A stretch of 34,246 nucleotides of DNA from an uncultured Lachnospiraceae bacterium (GTDB lineage Bacteria > Bacillota > Clostridia > Lachnospirales > Lachnospiraceae): positions 34,810 through 69,055 of the forward strand of contig CAJUIO010000008.1 in assembly GCA_910586025.1 (NCBI GenBank), given 5' to 3'. This document shows, piece after piece, positions 18,198-26,934 of this stretch; the first letter of the stretch is position 1, and each line of letters opens with the position of its first letter. A program made the position numbers and the translations under genes. Below the pieces are notes generated by a model. It was not told where the DNA came from. It worked only from the letters and a program-made list of their open reading frames with translations, and did no database searches.

Positions 18198-19424
18198 CTA
18201 CTGATATTTCTTCATAAAACGCATCAGCATGGCCGCACACTCCACTCTGGTGGCATTTCCCTTCGGATCCAGATAATACGTTCCGTTAACATTCTTTCCC
18301 CCGATCATGCCGCAGCCTACCGCCCACTGTATATACCCCATAGCCCAGCCGCTCACATCCGACACGTCCGGAAATTCGGAAAGATCCGCTTTCTCACTTG
18401 TATTATAGCTGCACACCCTTGCATATTCTTTCAGCATTTTGGCAATCTGCTCTCTCGTTATGAATTCCTCCACCCCAAAGCGTGTTCCGCCGTCCAATCC
18501 GTCCACGATACCCTTCTTGTTTGCCCAGATCACCGCATTACTGTAATATTTTCCCGCTTCCACATCCAGAAACTTATTTTCAAATTCCACAGCCGGCCCT
18601 CCCGCCATGCGGTACAGAACCGTGGCGAACATCCCTCTCGTCAGGTTCCCATCCGGCTCAAACTTGTCGGTTCCTCCGATTCCGTTCATAATCCCTCTGT
18701 CACAGACATACTTCACGCTGTCATATCGCCAGCTGCCCGGCTCGTATTTCACATCCGAGAAGGTTCCCGGCTGATCCGGTTCCGGTTCGTCAGGCTCGGG
18801 CTTATCTGGCTCAGGCTCGTCAGGCTGCGTTTCCGCCATCTCCTCCAGCAGCTTCTCCACATAGTCCGCAAGGGGTGCCAATGTATCTTGCGACTTACTC
18901 ATACTGCAATACCTGATATCGTTCTCCTGATCCACCACAATCACAAGAGGAAACGTTCCCGCATTTATCTTTAATATGTTAATTACATGCCACATATCAT
19001 TGTTTGCATAGTAATCTCCGGTGATATGGGCCTTATCATAATTACCGAACATCCATGCAAAAGGACTTTCCGACATCATCTGCTTTAACTCCTCCGATGT
19101 CCTTCCGTCCACATCCCTGGTTATAATCTCAACCCCTGCCCGATCTCCCAGACGGCCTGCCAGATAATCCACAGCGCCTATGGTCAATGTGCATCCCGTA
19201 ACACGCCCTGAAATAATCACCTTTATTTTTCCTTCTTCACCTCTGGTGGTCACTTCCCTTCCATCAGTATCTGTCAGCTCCCTTACCCTGTCATTTTTAA
19301 TGTTGGTCTCTCCAATAAACCCTTCTCCCCGTAACAGCTCCTCCTTTGGCTCACCGGCAAAAGCCGTCAAGGATGAGCAGAGCATGCTGACAGCAACTAT
19401 AACGCCAAGTAATCTCCTCTTCAT
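18198..19424 (-). CDS. Secreted thioredoxin-like-fold protein with triple SLH anchor (408 aa)
   Basis: A signal peptide (1-23, ending LTAFAG) is followed by a domain at about 60-205. Its pattern resembles thioredoxin-like proteins: a strand (KVIISGR), then GCTLTIGAVDYLA where a CxxC would be expected, a VEIITRDVDG strand, and TFPLVIVVDQENDIRYC near the cis-proline position. Only one Cys is present at the active-site position, so ordinary disulfide exchange is doubtful; the fold call is tentative. An acidic PEPDEPEPD linker (about 206-222) leads to three SLH domains with TRGM, TREQ and TRVE signatures. AAGGAG lies close upstream of the ATG. The gene follows the GT-C gene by 36 nt. I infer a wall-anchored redox-like or binding protein; the SLH part is certain, the N-terminal part less so. 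Confidence 0.85.
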   Translation of the reverse strand: MKRRLLGVIVAVSMLCSSLTAFAGEPKEELLRGEGFIGETNIKNDRVRELTDTDGREVTTRGEEGKIKVIISGRVTGCTLTIGAVDYLAGRLGDRAGVEIITRDVDGRTSEELKQMMSESPFAWMFGNYDKAHITGDYYANNDMWHVINILKINAGTFPLVIVVDQENDIRYCSMSKSQDTLAPLADYVEKLLEEMAETQPDEPEPDKPEPDEPEPDQPGTFSDVKYEPGSWRYDSVKYVCDRGIMNGIGGTDKFEPDGNLTRGMFATVLYRMAGGPAVEFENKFLDVEAGKYYSNAVIWANKKGIVDGLDGGTRFGVEEFITREQIAKMLKEYARVCSYNTSEKADLSEFPDVSDVSGWAMGYIQWAVGCGMIGGKNVNGTYYLDPKGNATRVECAAMLMRFMKKYQ

Positions 19425-19460
19425 TTTACTTCGCTCCTTTCTCCTGTTTACAGGCCGCTT

Positions 19461-21044
19461 CTATGCGGCTATCCTGAAAATCTTAATCACGCTTCCGTTC
19501 CGTGTGTCTTTGCTGTGGCAAAGCAGTCCCTCCACCCCATATATCATATTCACAAAAGCCCATTCACTGTGACTGTAATAAGGGCCGCCCTCCTCATAGA
19601 TCAATATGCACTGATCCTGAACCGCATCATACACGGCCACCTGACCGGCATAACGGTCCGGCTCCGCATAATACCGCTCATACATCTTACTGCTCATGAT
19701 CAGGAAATCTATTTCCTCGGGAACCACCACTGTGCCTGCCTCATCCAGGGAGACGGGCAGAGTTGCCGGTCCGTCCAGATAAAAGGGGCTGTATCCGTCA
19801 TACAGGGTATTTTCAGCTGTAATCCCATTCTCCCTGCAGAAATCCACCGCATCAACCCGGGCCTCCACAGTCAATGCGCTCTGAGCCATGAGGATTCCGG
19901 ATATAGTAAAATTACAGACCACTGATGCGCACAATATTATAGCCGCCGCTTTCAAAGCTTTTCTGTGAAGGGAACGTACCTTATCAAAGATACAGCCAAT
20001 CCCCAGAGCGATCCCCATAATGAAAAAGGCGTAAATCGGCATTCCCCAGCGTTCCCAGTGCAAGGACAGCAGACTGGTGCAGATCCAGAAAAGGAGCCCC
20101 ACTCCCATGAAAATGCTCCTTTTCCTCTCCCTCAGACAGCAGATAACGCCTGCTCCCAGCAAAAGAAGACTTTCCCACCCGGAATACTTCATAAATGTTC
20201 TCAAATAGTAGAACAGATTTCCCCAAAAGCCCAGACCGTCCGCTCCCAGATGCTCGGTGCGCGCCTCTCCCACAATAGTGGACACCGTCATTCCCATATT
20301 GGTAAAAAGGTTAGGTGCCGCAAAAAAGCATGCGGCCAATACAATACAAATACAATATACACCATCACTCAGGATGTTTAAATATCTTTTTTTCTTCACA
20401 CAGTTAAAACATACCACGAAAGCAATCCAGATACAACAGATTGCGCTGGTATATTTGATCGTTATTCCCACTGCTGTTGCAATGCACAGATATGTAAGCT
20501 TTTTTCTGGACGACTCCTCCATGTACCTCATGGAAAGATACGTCACAAGCATCACCTGGAATGTCAGCACAATATCAGGTGTGGCGTAAGCGGAATGCTG
20601 GACAAACATGGGCCAGAATGTCACAAGCAGCGCTCCGATCAGCCCGGTTCCTTTTTTGATGCGTTCCAGTATCAGGAAACACATCGGAATCATCAGCACA
20701 CCCCAGACTGCAGTAAAGCCCCGGGCCAGCAGATGAAACACAATTATGCGTCCGCTAAAGGCCTGGTCGGCGCTCATATGGTATTTGAGCCAGGATACAA
20801 TCTGGAATATCACCGCACAGCTTTTAATTTCAAAATGATCCGGACGGTTAAAAACGTTTACCTCATAAGAGTGACGGGAGATCAGATCAATGGCATTATT
20901 CACAATCGTTGGTTCATCGGGATGCAGGGGATAAGGAAATCCCCAGAAACAGGCCGCAATCCTCAGAACTGCCCCCACTATGATCAGACATCCCAGAAGG
21001 AACGCACACTTATTCTTTTCCGCCCATTGTCCGATCTCTCTCAC
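19461..21044 (-). CDS. GT-C fold membrane glycosyltransferase (GT39/PMT-like), 527 aa
   Basis: This is a multi-spanning membrane protein with the motif HPDEPT (D43-E44) in the first extracytoplasmic loop. That is the usual acidic pair of GT39/ArnT/PMT-type enzymes, which take sugar from a polyprenyl-phosphate carrier. About ten hydrophobic segments follow, then a soluble C-terminal part (about 385-527). It starts with GTG at 21044, six nt after AAGGAG. It lies 33 nt after the glucosaminidase-like gene and 36 nt before an SLH gene. Substrates are not readable. Anchor polymer decoration or O-glycosylation of the surface proteins encoded alongside are both reasonable inferences. Confidence 0.85.
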   Translation of the reverse strand: MREIGQWAEKNKCAFLLGCLIIVGAVLRIAACFWGFPYPLHPDEPTIVNNAIDLISRHSYEVNVFNRPDHFEIKSCAVIFQIVSWLKYHMSADQAFSGRIIVFHLLARGFTAVWGVLMIPMCFLILERIKKGTGLIGALLVTFWPMFVQHSAYATPDIVLTFQVMLVTYLSMRYMEESSRKKLTYLCIATAVGITIKYTSAICCIWIAFVVCFNCVKKKRYLNILSDGVYCICIVLAACFFAAPNLFTNMGMTVSTIVGEARTEHLGADGLGFWGNLFYYLRTFMKYSGWESLLLLGAGVICCLRERKRSIFMGVGLLFWICTSLLSLHWERWGMPIYAFFIMGIALGIGCIFDKVRSLHRKALKAAAIILCASVVCNFTISGILMAQSALTVEARVDAVDFCRENGITAENTLYDGYSPFYLDGPATLPVSLDEAGTVVVPEEIDFLIMSSKMYERYYAEPDRYAGQVAVYDAVQDQCILIYEEGGPYYSHSEWAFVNMIYGVEGLLCHSKDTRNGSVIKIFRIAA

Positions 21045-21077
21045 GCCGCTCTCCTTTCACCGCATTATGCGGCAGGT

Positions 21078-23210
21078 TTATTTCTTATATTTATTCTGAA
21101 ACCGCATCAGCATAGCCGCACATTCGGCCCTGGTGGCATTCCCCTTTGGCTCAAGGTAATTTGTTCCATTATGATTCCTTCCACCTATCATACCACAGCC
21201 TACTGCCCACTGCATATACTGAACTGCCCAGTCACTGACACTCCCCTTATCCGGAAACCCATCCAGACTGGTTCTCTCACTTCTATCATAATTCTGTACT
21301 CTTGCATATTCCATGAGCATCTTGGCAATCTGCTCTCTTGTGATATTCTCTTCTGTTCCATAACGAGTGTCATCAACACCCTTTACGATCCCCTTCTGAT
21401 AGGCCCAGATCACAGCATCACTGTAATATTTTCCAGCCTGCACATCCACAAACCGGTTCTCATACTGTACAGACGGATTTCCCGCCATACGGTACAGCAC
21501 TGTAGCGAACATTCCTCTTGTCAGAGGCTCATCCGGGGCAAAACGTGTGGTTCCGCTTATTCCATTCATGATATCATTGGCATAAACATACTTGATACTT
21601 TCATACTTCCAGTTACCCGGGTTGATCTCCACGTCCGAGAAAGGACAGTCTTCCGGAAGCGGCGGCTCCTCTCCAGGCTGCGGCCATGCCGCCGACGGCA
21701 TGTTATTGTATACCGGGATCTTGAATACAAATGGATTCTCCAGAGAATTTGTAGAGATATACGCTCTCCTGATTCCTTTCGCCTCACTGGCAGGAGCTCC
21801 GATATTCTGCATATACTGATGCCAGTACAGCCCATTGTAGCTGGCATCCACGTCAAATTTCTGCAGATACAGGGTATCCTGACCCTGCAGAATATAATTT
21901 TTTGATATAACCTCCGCACCGCCGCGCAGGGATTTGTATCTGGTATCCCATCCCCTCTTCTGTGCCTCTTTCAGTCCGCTTTCTATTACCTCCTTATCCG
22001 TCTTTCCGGAGGCTCCGACATTAAAATAATTATAATATCCTTCGTATCCTTTGTAAGTCCCCGATATCAGGGACGACGTTCCTTTCCCCTGCTCCTGATA
22101 TACTCTGCTTGCCAGATGAAAGGGACTCACCTTCAAACTGGAACCTATCTCAAAAAAAGCCTGAGCATAGGTTTTGTCCGAATCCGGAATCCTTCCTGCC
22201 ATAAAGGTGGAACTCAAAATATTCTGCACTGCATCTCTTGTATGATACGTAGAGTTGTAGGTCAACTGCTCAAGTGCAAATATAGCCTCTTCCGTGAGAT
22301 AGTTCCTGGGATCAAGAAAATGCTTCAGGATATCCTCGGTAGCATAATACCAGCCCGGACTATGTTGACCGTTCTTCCACAGATCGCTGCAGGAGGAATG
22401 AACCAGACTTCTCTCTCCAAGCTCATTCTTCACCACGGTATTCCAGTCCAGATTCGTGTTCATCTTTACAAAGGTCCAGTTTGGATGACGGCTCTTCAAA
22501 GCGCCAAGCGCTGCCCGATATGAATCCGGGAAGGCTTCTATATCCTGATTTCCAACAGCTCTCACCAGCTCCTCGTCCGAGGCCGGAAGATAGCTTCTTT
22601 CCCATTCCAGCAGGTCCTCGTCCGATGTTGCCAGATAATTCCTCTCGATAAATCCCTGATAATAGACCTCGTCCAGATAAAATCCCGTCTCATACCAGAG
22701 CTGCCCTGTCTGTGAGATCTCCGCATCCAGAATCTGCACCGTCTGTCCGGACTGCACCCGGGCGATCACGCCTCCATCGCTCTCAAGGCTTTCCATCACA
22801 TCATAGACTTCGGTCAGATAGACCAGCGCCAGCACTGCCTTATCCGAAGTGAGCTCCCGCAGGCGCTGCCTTCCCTCCTCGGACAATGCTGCGGATTCCG
22901 GGCTTTCCTCAGCTTCAGGGAATGCTGTAGCTTCCGGGAACGCCGTAGCCTCCGGAAGGGCTGTAGTCTCCGGAAGAGCCGTTGTTTCCGGAACCACTGT
23001 TGCCTCCGGAAGAGCTGTTGTTTCCGGAAATGTCGTGGGTTCTGCACTTTCTTCAATTTCCGGAAGCACCGTGGGTTCTGGGAGAGATGTTGCCTCCGGA
23101 ACAGCTGTTGTTTCCGGACTCAACTCTGCCCCGGATGCGGTCATACCACTCTGAAACAATAAACAGGCGGCCAGTGTGAAAGCAGCCGCTCTCTTTTGAA
23201 ATCTTTTCAT
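21078..23210 (-). CDS. Beta-N-acetylglucosaminidase-like (GH73-type) autolysin with SH3-like region and triple SLH anchor (710 aa)
   Basis: A signal peptide (1-28) is followed by a low-complexity stalk of six-residue TALPEA-like repeats (about 32-100). An SH3-like region comes next (about 120-190), then a region of about 225-510 typical of clostridial endo-beta-N-acetylglucosaminidases: HPNWTFVKMNTNLDW, DPRNYLTEEAIF, ASRVYQEQGKG, GYYNYFNVGASG. The Glu in VYQEQG is the likely catalytic acid. Three SLH domains (about 522-710) carry TRGM, TREQ and TRAE. It should cleave peptidoglycan glycan strands at the surface for wall turnover or to make room for S-layer insertion. GAGG lies 8 nt before the ATG; the gap from the flippase gene is 24 nt. 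The enzyme family is recognised from motifs only. Confidence 0.9.
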   Translation of the reverse strand: MKRFQKRAAAFTLAACLLFQSGMTASGAELSPETTAVPEATSLPEPTVLPEIEESAEPTTFPETTALPEATVVPETTALPETTALPEATAFPEATAFPEAEESPESAALSEEGRQRLRELTSDKAVLALVYLTEVYDVMESLESDGGVIARVQSGQTVQILDAEISQTGQLWYETGFYLDEVYYQGFIERNYLATSDEDLLEWERSYLPASDEELVRAVGNQDIEAFPDSYRAALGALKSRHPNWTFVKMNTNLDWNTVVKNELGERSLVHSSCSDLWKNGQHSPGWYYATEDILKHFLDPRNYLTEEAIFALEQLTYNSTYHTRDAVQNILSSTFMAGRIPDSDKTYAQAFFEIGSSLKVSPFHLASRVYQEQGKGTSSLISGTYKGYEGYYNYFNVGASGKTDKEVIESGLKEAQKRGWDTRYKSLRGGAEVISKNYILQGQDTLYLQKFDVDASYNGLYWHQYMQNIGAPASEAKGIRRAYISTNSLENPFVFKIPVYNNMPSAAWPQPGEEPPLPEDCPFSDVEINPGNWKYESIKYVYANDIMNGISGTTRFAPDEPLTRGMFATVLYRMAGNPSVQYENRFVDVQAGKYYSDAVIWAYQKGIVKGVDDTRYGTEENITREQIAKMLMEYARVQNYDRSERTSLDGFPDKGSVSDWAVQYMQWAVGCGMIGGRNHNGTNYLEPKGNATRAECAAMLMRFQNKYKK
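22911..23117 (-). repeat. 18-bp degenerate tandem repeat encoding the TALPEA-type stalk
   Basis: Residues about 32-100 of the glucosaminidase-like protein are tandem six-residue units of the type T-A-x-P-E-A/T, encoded by about 18-bp units rich in ttccgga. The reverse strand of this tract is open and produces a shadow frame. Copy number could change by slippage and so alter stalk length. Confidence 0.75.
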
Positions 23211-23234
23211 CTAATATCCTCGCCTTCGTATTTT

Positions 23235-24653
23235 TTATTTTTTTACTATCCGCAGACGCTTTAACATCTGCATAATGCTTTTCATCCCTGTACGCCGGAT
23301 GTCCCCCAAAGATACCCCCATCTGTCTGCAGGCCTCATACGGCCATTTCCAATCATTATAACACAGCTGCACAATACATTGAGATAATAAAATCCCTGCC
23401 ACCGCAAGAGAAGTGTGCTGTACCACAAGATAGGAAAGGATGACCGCTGCCACTCCTGACCAGAATTCACCTTTCATATAAGGCACCTTGTTCCCCATTC
23501 CGATATACAGGCTGAAGCAGATCTGATTATACTGCAGAAAAAATACCAGAATCGCAAAAATCATAAGCGGACCTTCCAACAGCCTCGTATTCGCATGCAG
23601 CAGTGCCAGAATCGGATTTGCCAGTAAAAACACCGCTGATGCCGCTCCAATGAACAATCCCCAGTATATCACCATGGCAGTCGAAAAATATTTTTTTTCT
23701 TTTTCAATATCCTTTTCAACCTTTGCCTGGCTGATTGCAGGTACAACAGTCTGCAGATAAATCATACTAACAGATGAGATTGTTTGCAAGGCCTGAATTG
23801 TGAGTCCGTACATAGCAGATGTTTCCAGCGAAAGAAAGGTGGAGCAGATCAGTATATTTCCCTGGGTTGTCAGGTATCTTCCAATTGCTGTCAGTCCCAG
23901 TTTCTGGGCATTGAACCATAAAATCACCAAAACCGCCTTCTGTGTCATCTGTTCCCCGGCCGCCTGTATCCGTTTCTTCCATTTCACCGCATAATGCAGC
24001 CAGGTGCCGGTACAGATAATCAGATTCCCCACAAGAAAGCTTCCCGCAAGGGCAAGAATTCCCATCCCTCCGAACACTCCCGCAACAGACAGAACCAGCT
24101 GTACCCCCCTGCCCAGTGCATAGATCCTCTGGACAGCCGCAATGGAACCCAGACCTTTAAGATACGCCGGGAGAAAGATCATAAATATGTTTACCGCAAC
24201 ACCGCACACATAGATCACCCATGCAGTCAGATAGATGCCATGGGGCTGCTCCCTTGTAATATATCTTATATAGGGAATCCCCGCCCCAAGAAGCAGAAGG
24301 AAAAAAACTGCCGCCATCACACTGTAGAGCTTTCTCGCCGTGCGGTACAGTGTCTTGAGAAGACCGTAATTACACTCTTCCATGGTTCCCGGAGTATTGC
24401 ACCGTATCCCCTCTTTTAACAGAGTCCTTGCTCCCCCTGCGCAGTAAGCGGCATTTCTCATGATAAGCGGTGAAAAACCGGTATCAAAAAAATTTACCAA
24501 TGTGAAAATACTGGTAAACGTGTACCACAGCCCCAGCTCATAGGAGCTCAGCTTTACCGAAATGATCGGCGTGAGCAAAATATGCACGCCGTAATTGATA
24601 ATCTGTCCGATATAGGACCAGATCACATCCTTCCTGCCAACCGCTCTACTCAT
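23235..24653 (-). CDS. Wzx-like polysaccharide flippase (472 aa)
   Basis: This is a polytopic protein of roughly twelve hydrophobic segments. It begins with the amphipathic start and first helices typical of the MATE/Wzx family (WSYIGQIINYGVHILLTPI, then KLSSYELGLWYTFTSI, and FFDTGFSPLIMRNAA). Family members flip undecaprenyl-pyrophosphate-linked glycans from the inner to the outer leaflet. Its ATG lies inside the end of the pyruvyltransferase-glycosyltransferase gene (8-nt overlap), so the two are probably translationally coupled. This placement suggests that it exports the pyruvylated wall polymer to which SLH domains bind; that link is inferred. Only a weak purine-rich stretch precedes the ATG, consistent with coupling. 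Confidence 0.87.
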   Translation of the reverse strand: MSRAVGRKDVIWSYIGQIINYGVHILLTPIISVKLSSYELGLWYTFTSIFTLVNFFDTGFSPLIMRNAAYCAGGARTLLKEGIRCNTPGTMEECNYGLLKTLYRTARKLYSVMAAVFFLLLLGAGIPYIRYITREQPHGIYLTAWVIYVCGVAVNIFMIFLPAYLKGLGSIAAVQRIYALGRGVQLVLSVAGVFGGMGILALAGSFLVGNLIICTGTWLHYAVKWKKRIQAAGEQMTQKAVLVILWFNAQKLGLTAIGRYLTTQGNILICSTFLSLETSAMYGLTIQALQTISSVSMIYLQTVVPAISQAKVEKDIEKEKKYFSTAMVIYWGLFIGAASAVFLLANPILALLHANTRLLEGPLMIFAILVFFLQYNQICFSLYIGMGNKVPYMKGEFWSGVAAVILSYLVVQHTSLAVAGILLSQCIVQLCYNDWKWPYEACRQMGVSLGDIRRTGMKSIMQMLKRLRIVKK

Positions 24654-26934
24654 TCCCGCACCCGTCCAATCCTGTCAGTTCCTCGATCTCCTCCACCATT
24701 TTCTTCCAGGAAAACCGATCTGCCTCCTTTTTGATATTGCGGGCGAACTCCCCGGCCCTATTCTCCTCAAAAAAACGAATCACCGCATCCGACAGAGCCA
24801 CCGGATCCATGGGCGGAACCACATATCCGGTTTTTCCATCTGTCACCACCTCCGGCAGACCGCCCACTCTGGTTGCGACCACCGGCCTGCCAAAGCCGAA
24901 AGCAATCTGGGCAATACCGCTCTGCGTGGCCTCCTCATAGGGAAGCACCACCAGGTCACTGGAAGAAAAATATTTCTCCACCTCCGCATCCGGGCAGTAT
25001 CCCTCCCTCATCATAATATTCTCCGCCACGTGCAGGCTTTCTATCTCATCCAGATATTCCTCCCTGTCTTCTCCAAAATCACCCACGACAAGGAGCTTTA
25101 TTTCCGGGAGCCTTAACGCAATCTCCGGCATAGCTCTGAGCAGATAATGAAGTCCCTTATATTTCCTCACAAACCCGAAGAACAGGATAACCCTGTTATT
25201 CTCCTTCAATCCGATTCTTTCTCTGGCCTCCTCCCTGATCAAACCGCTCATATTGAAATGATCATAGGTAGGATGCACCACTCTTTTGTATCTTGCATCT
25301 CTCACAATTCCCAGAAGGTCGGCCTCATCCTTTTTCGACTGAACCAGATAAAAATCCGCCTGCTTTAAAACCCATCTGGTAAGAAGCCTGTCCAAGGGAA
25401 ATCGCTCATGAGGATATACATTATGGCACACCAGCAGAATGGAAATGTCTCTTTTCATCAGCTTAAGGCTCCTTTGCAGAATCCAATAGCATGGGGCAAA
25501 ATAGGGATGCCACCACTGAATTATCAAAAGCTCCGGCTTCTGATCCCTGATCCTTCCTGCCGCAGACAGAATATTAAAAGGATTTGCCGTGTTGATCCAG
25601 TATCTCGTATCCTCCACCGCAAAGGAATCATTTGTATCATCCTTCTGCTCTTTCCGGAACAGGAACCCCGGATACTGCATCTTGTAGGAAACCATGGTGA
25701 CATCATGACTTTTTCTCAGGGCTCTGCACAGAAGACCCGTATAATGGGAAATTCCGCCTTTATAGGGAAAAACAGGTCCCACAATGGCAATTCTATGTCT
25801 TTCCAGTAATGCTTCAAGCAGCTCCCGGTTTTCCTTTTCCTTCTTACGCATAATTTCCCTCTGCTCACCGAGGATTTCCCTCTGTCTTTCCCTCTCCCGC
25901 CATACCAGCTCCAGCTGTTCTATCATTCTTGCGCCGCTCAGCTCCTCCATGGAAATACTGTATCTGTCCAGACAATTTGCCTGCACCATGCCCCGCACCT
26001 TGTCAGAATAGATCACCGGCACAACAGGGGTTTGTGCGCAGATGCCGTAAATGATGCTGTGCAGCCGCATGCCTATGAGCAGATCAGACCCGCTGATAAT
26101 ATCCATTACCCTCTGCGGGTCCATGTATTCCTCCTCTATTATGACATTTTCTCCGCTCTTTGCAAGCTCCAGAACATCCTTTGCAACCATGCCGTCCCTC
26201 CCATAAAGAAAAGAGACAAACACCACCTTCTTCTTCCAGACTTCATTGATATAATCCGTCACATCCGCCATAGTCCGGATATAAGCCTGGTACTTTTTCC
26301 TGCTTTCCCCGCTCCTGATATGCAGCCTGTTGCAGACAGAAACCGGAATAAAGGGATGCGTGTCATACCAGTGCCGCAAGGCCATACACACATATCCCTC
26401 TCCCGTCCGCTTCGGCATCGTCTTCCGCCCCCAGGGATAGGAAAACACGGGATCCGCAGTCACCGCCATCCTGCCTCGCATCCCGATCCCGCAAAGCAGC
26501 TGTGCCGACACCTCGTCACGGAGCGTGATCAGATCCACTCTGTTCAGATACCGCTTTACCAGAAAACGGTTGATCTTCCAATTGAGAGGCCCCACGCTGT
26601 TGGCATAGATTACCGTGAGCTTCTTCATTCGAATGGCAAGACGAAGATACCGAAGCCACCTGGCCACGTTGTAAACCGTGGTCTCATCCTGAAGCAGTCC
26701 TCCGCCTCCCAGAAGAAAGACATCACAGCTTCTGACCGCATGACAACAAGACCTGTGATCTCCACAGGTCTTGACAGCTTTATGCATTTCAGTTGTATAG
26801 GAGGGATCACGGGATATCACCGTGATATCCCATTCCTCCCGATATTGCCTCACCAGCGTCTCAAGGATCGCTTCGTCCCCCGAATTTCTGATCCCGGAGC
26901 AGCACTGGATCACCATACTTCGTCTAGCCTTCAT
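24646..26934 (-). CDS. csaB: CsaB-type polysaccharide pyruvyltransferase fused to GT4 glycosyltransferase (762 aa)
   Basis: Residues about 7-335 form a polysaccharide pyruvyltransferase of the CsaB family: MVIQCCSGIRNSGDEAIL at the start, LLGGGGLLQDET (74-85), YANSVGPL, and SGSDLLIGMRLHSIIYGI (281-298). A charged, probably coiled-coil linker (about 341-380) follows. Residues 381-762 are a GT-B fold GT4 glycosyltransferase with PYKGGISHYTGLL (acceptor side), FFGFVRKYKGLHYLLRA, and LPYEEATQSGIAQIA (donor side). CsaB ketalises pyruvate onto the secondary wall polysaccharide, the ligand of SLH domains. Fusing it to a glycosyltransferase would let one protein add a sugar and pyruvylate the repeat unit. 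The ATG at 26934 overlaps the transglutaminase gene by 11 nt; an alternative ATG is at 26916. CsaB proteins are usually single-domain, so this is about twice the normal length. Confidence 0.9.
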   Translation of the reverse strand: MKARRSMVIQCCSGIRNSGDEAILETLVRQYREEWDITVISRDPSYTTEMHKAVKTCGDHRSCCHAVRSCDVFLLGGGGLLQDETTVYNVARWLRYLRLAIRMKKLTVIYANSVGPLNWKINRFLVKRYLNRVDLITLRDEVSAQLLCGIGMRGRMAVTADPVFSYPWGRKTMPKRTGEGYVCMALRHWYDTHPFIPVSVCNRLHIRSGESRKKYQAYIRTMADVTDYINEVWKKKVVFVSFLYGRDGMVAKDVLELAKSGENVIIEEEYMDPQRVMDIISGSDLLIGMRLHSIIYGICAQTPVVPVIYSDKVRGMVQANCLDRYSISMEELSGARMIEQLELVWRERERQREILGEQREIMRKKEKENRELLEALLERHRIAIVGPVFPYKGGISHYTGLLCRALRKSHDVTMVSYKMQYPGFLFRKEQKDDTNDSFAVEDTRYWINTANPFNILSAAGRIRDQKPELLIIQWWHPYFAPCYWILQRSLKLMKRDISILLVCHNVYPHERFPLDRLLTRWVLKQADFYLVQSKKDEADLLGIVRDARYKRVVHPTYDHFNMSGLIREEARERIGLKENNRVILFFGFVRKYKGLHYLLRAMPEIALRLPEIKLLVVGDFGEDREEYLDEIESLHVAENIMMREGYCPDAEVEKYFSSSDLVVLPYEEATQSGIAQIAFGFGRPVVATRVGGLPEVVTDGKTGYVVPPMDPVALSDAVIRFFEENRAGEFARNIKKEADRFSWKKMVEEIEELTGLDGCGNE

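Noticed and set aside
21058..21073. Small palindrome CCGCATTATGCGG in the 33-nt gap before the GT-C gene as a terminator
   Set aside because: The stem is only about six base pairs with almost no loop and no T-run; it is too weak to call, and a similar short GCCGC/GCGGC stem follows the same gene near 19450.
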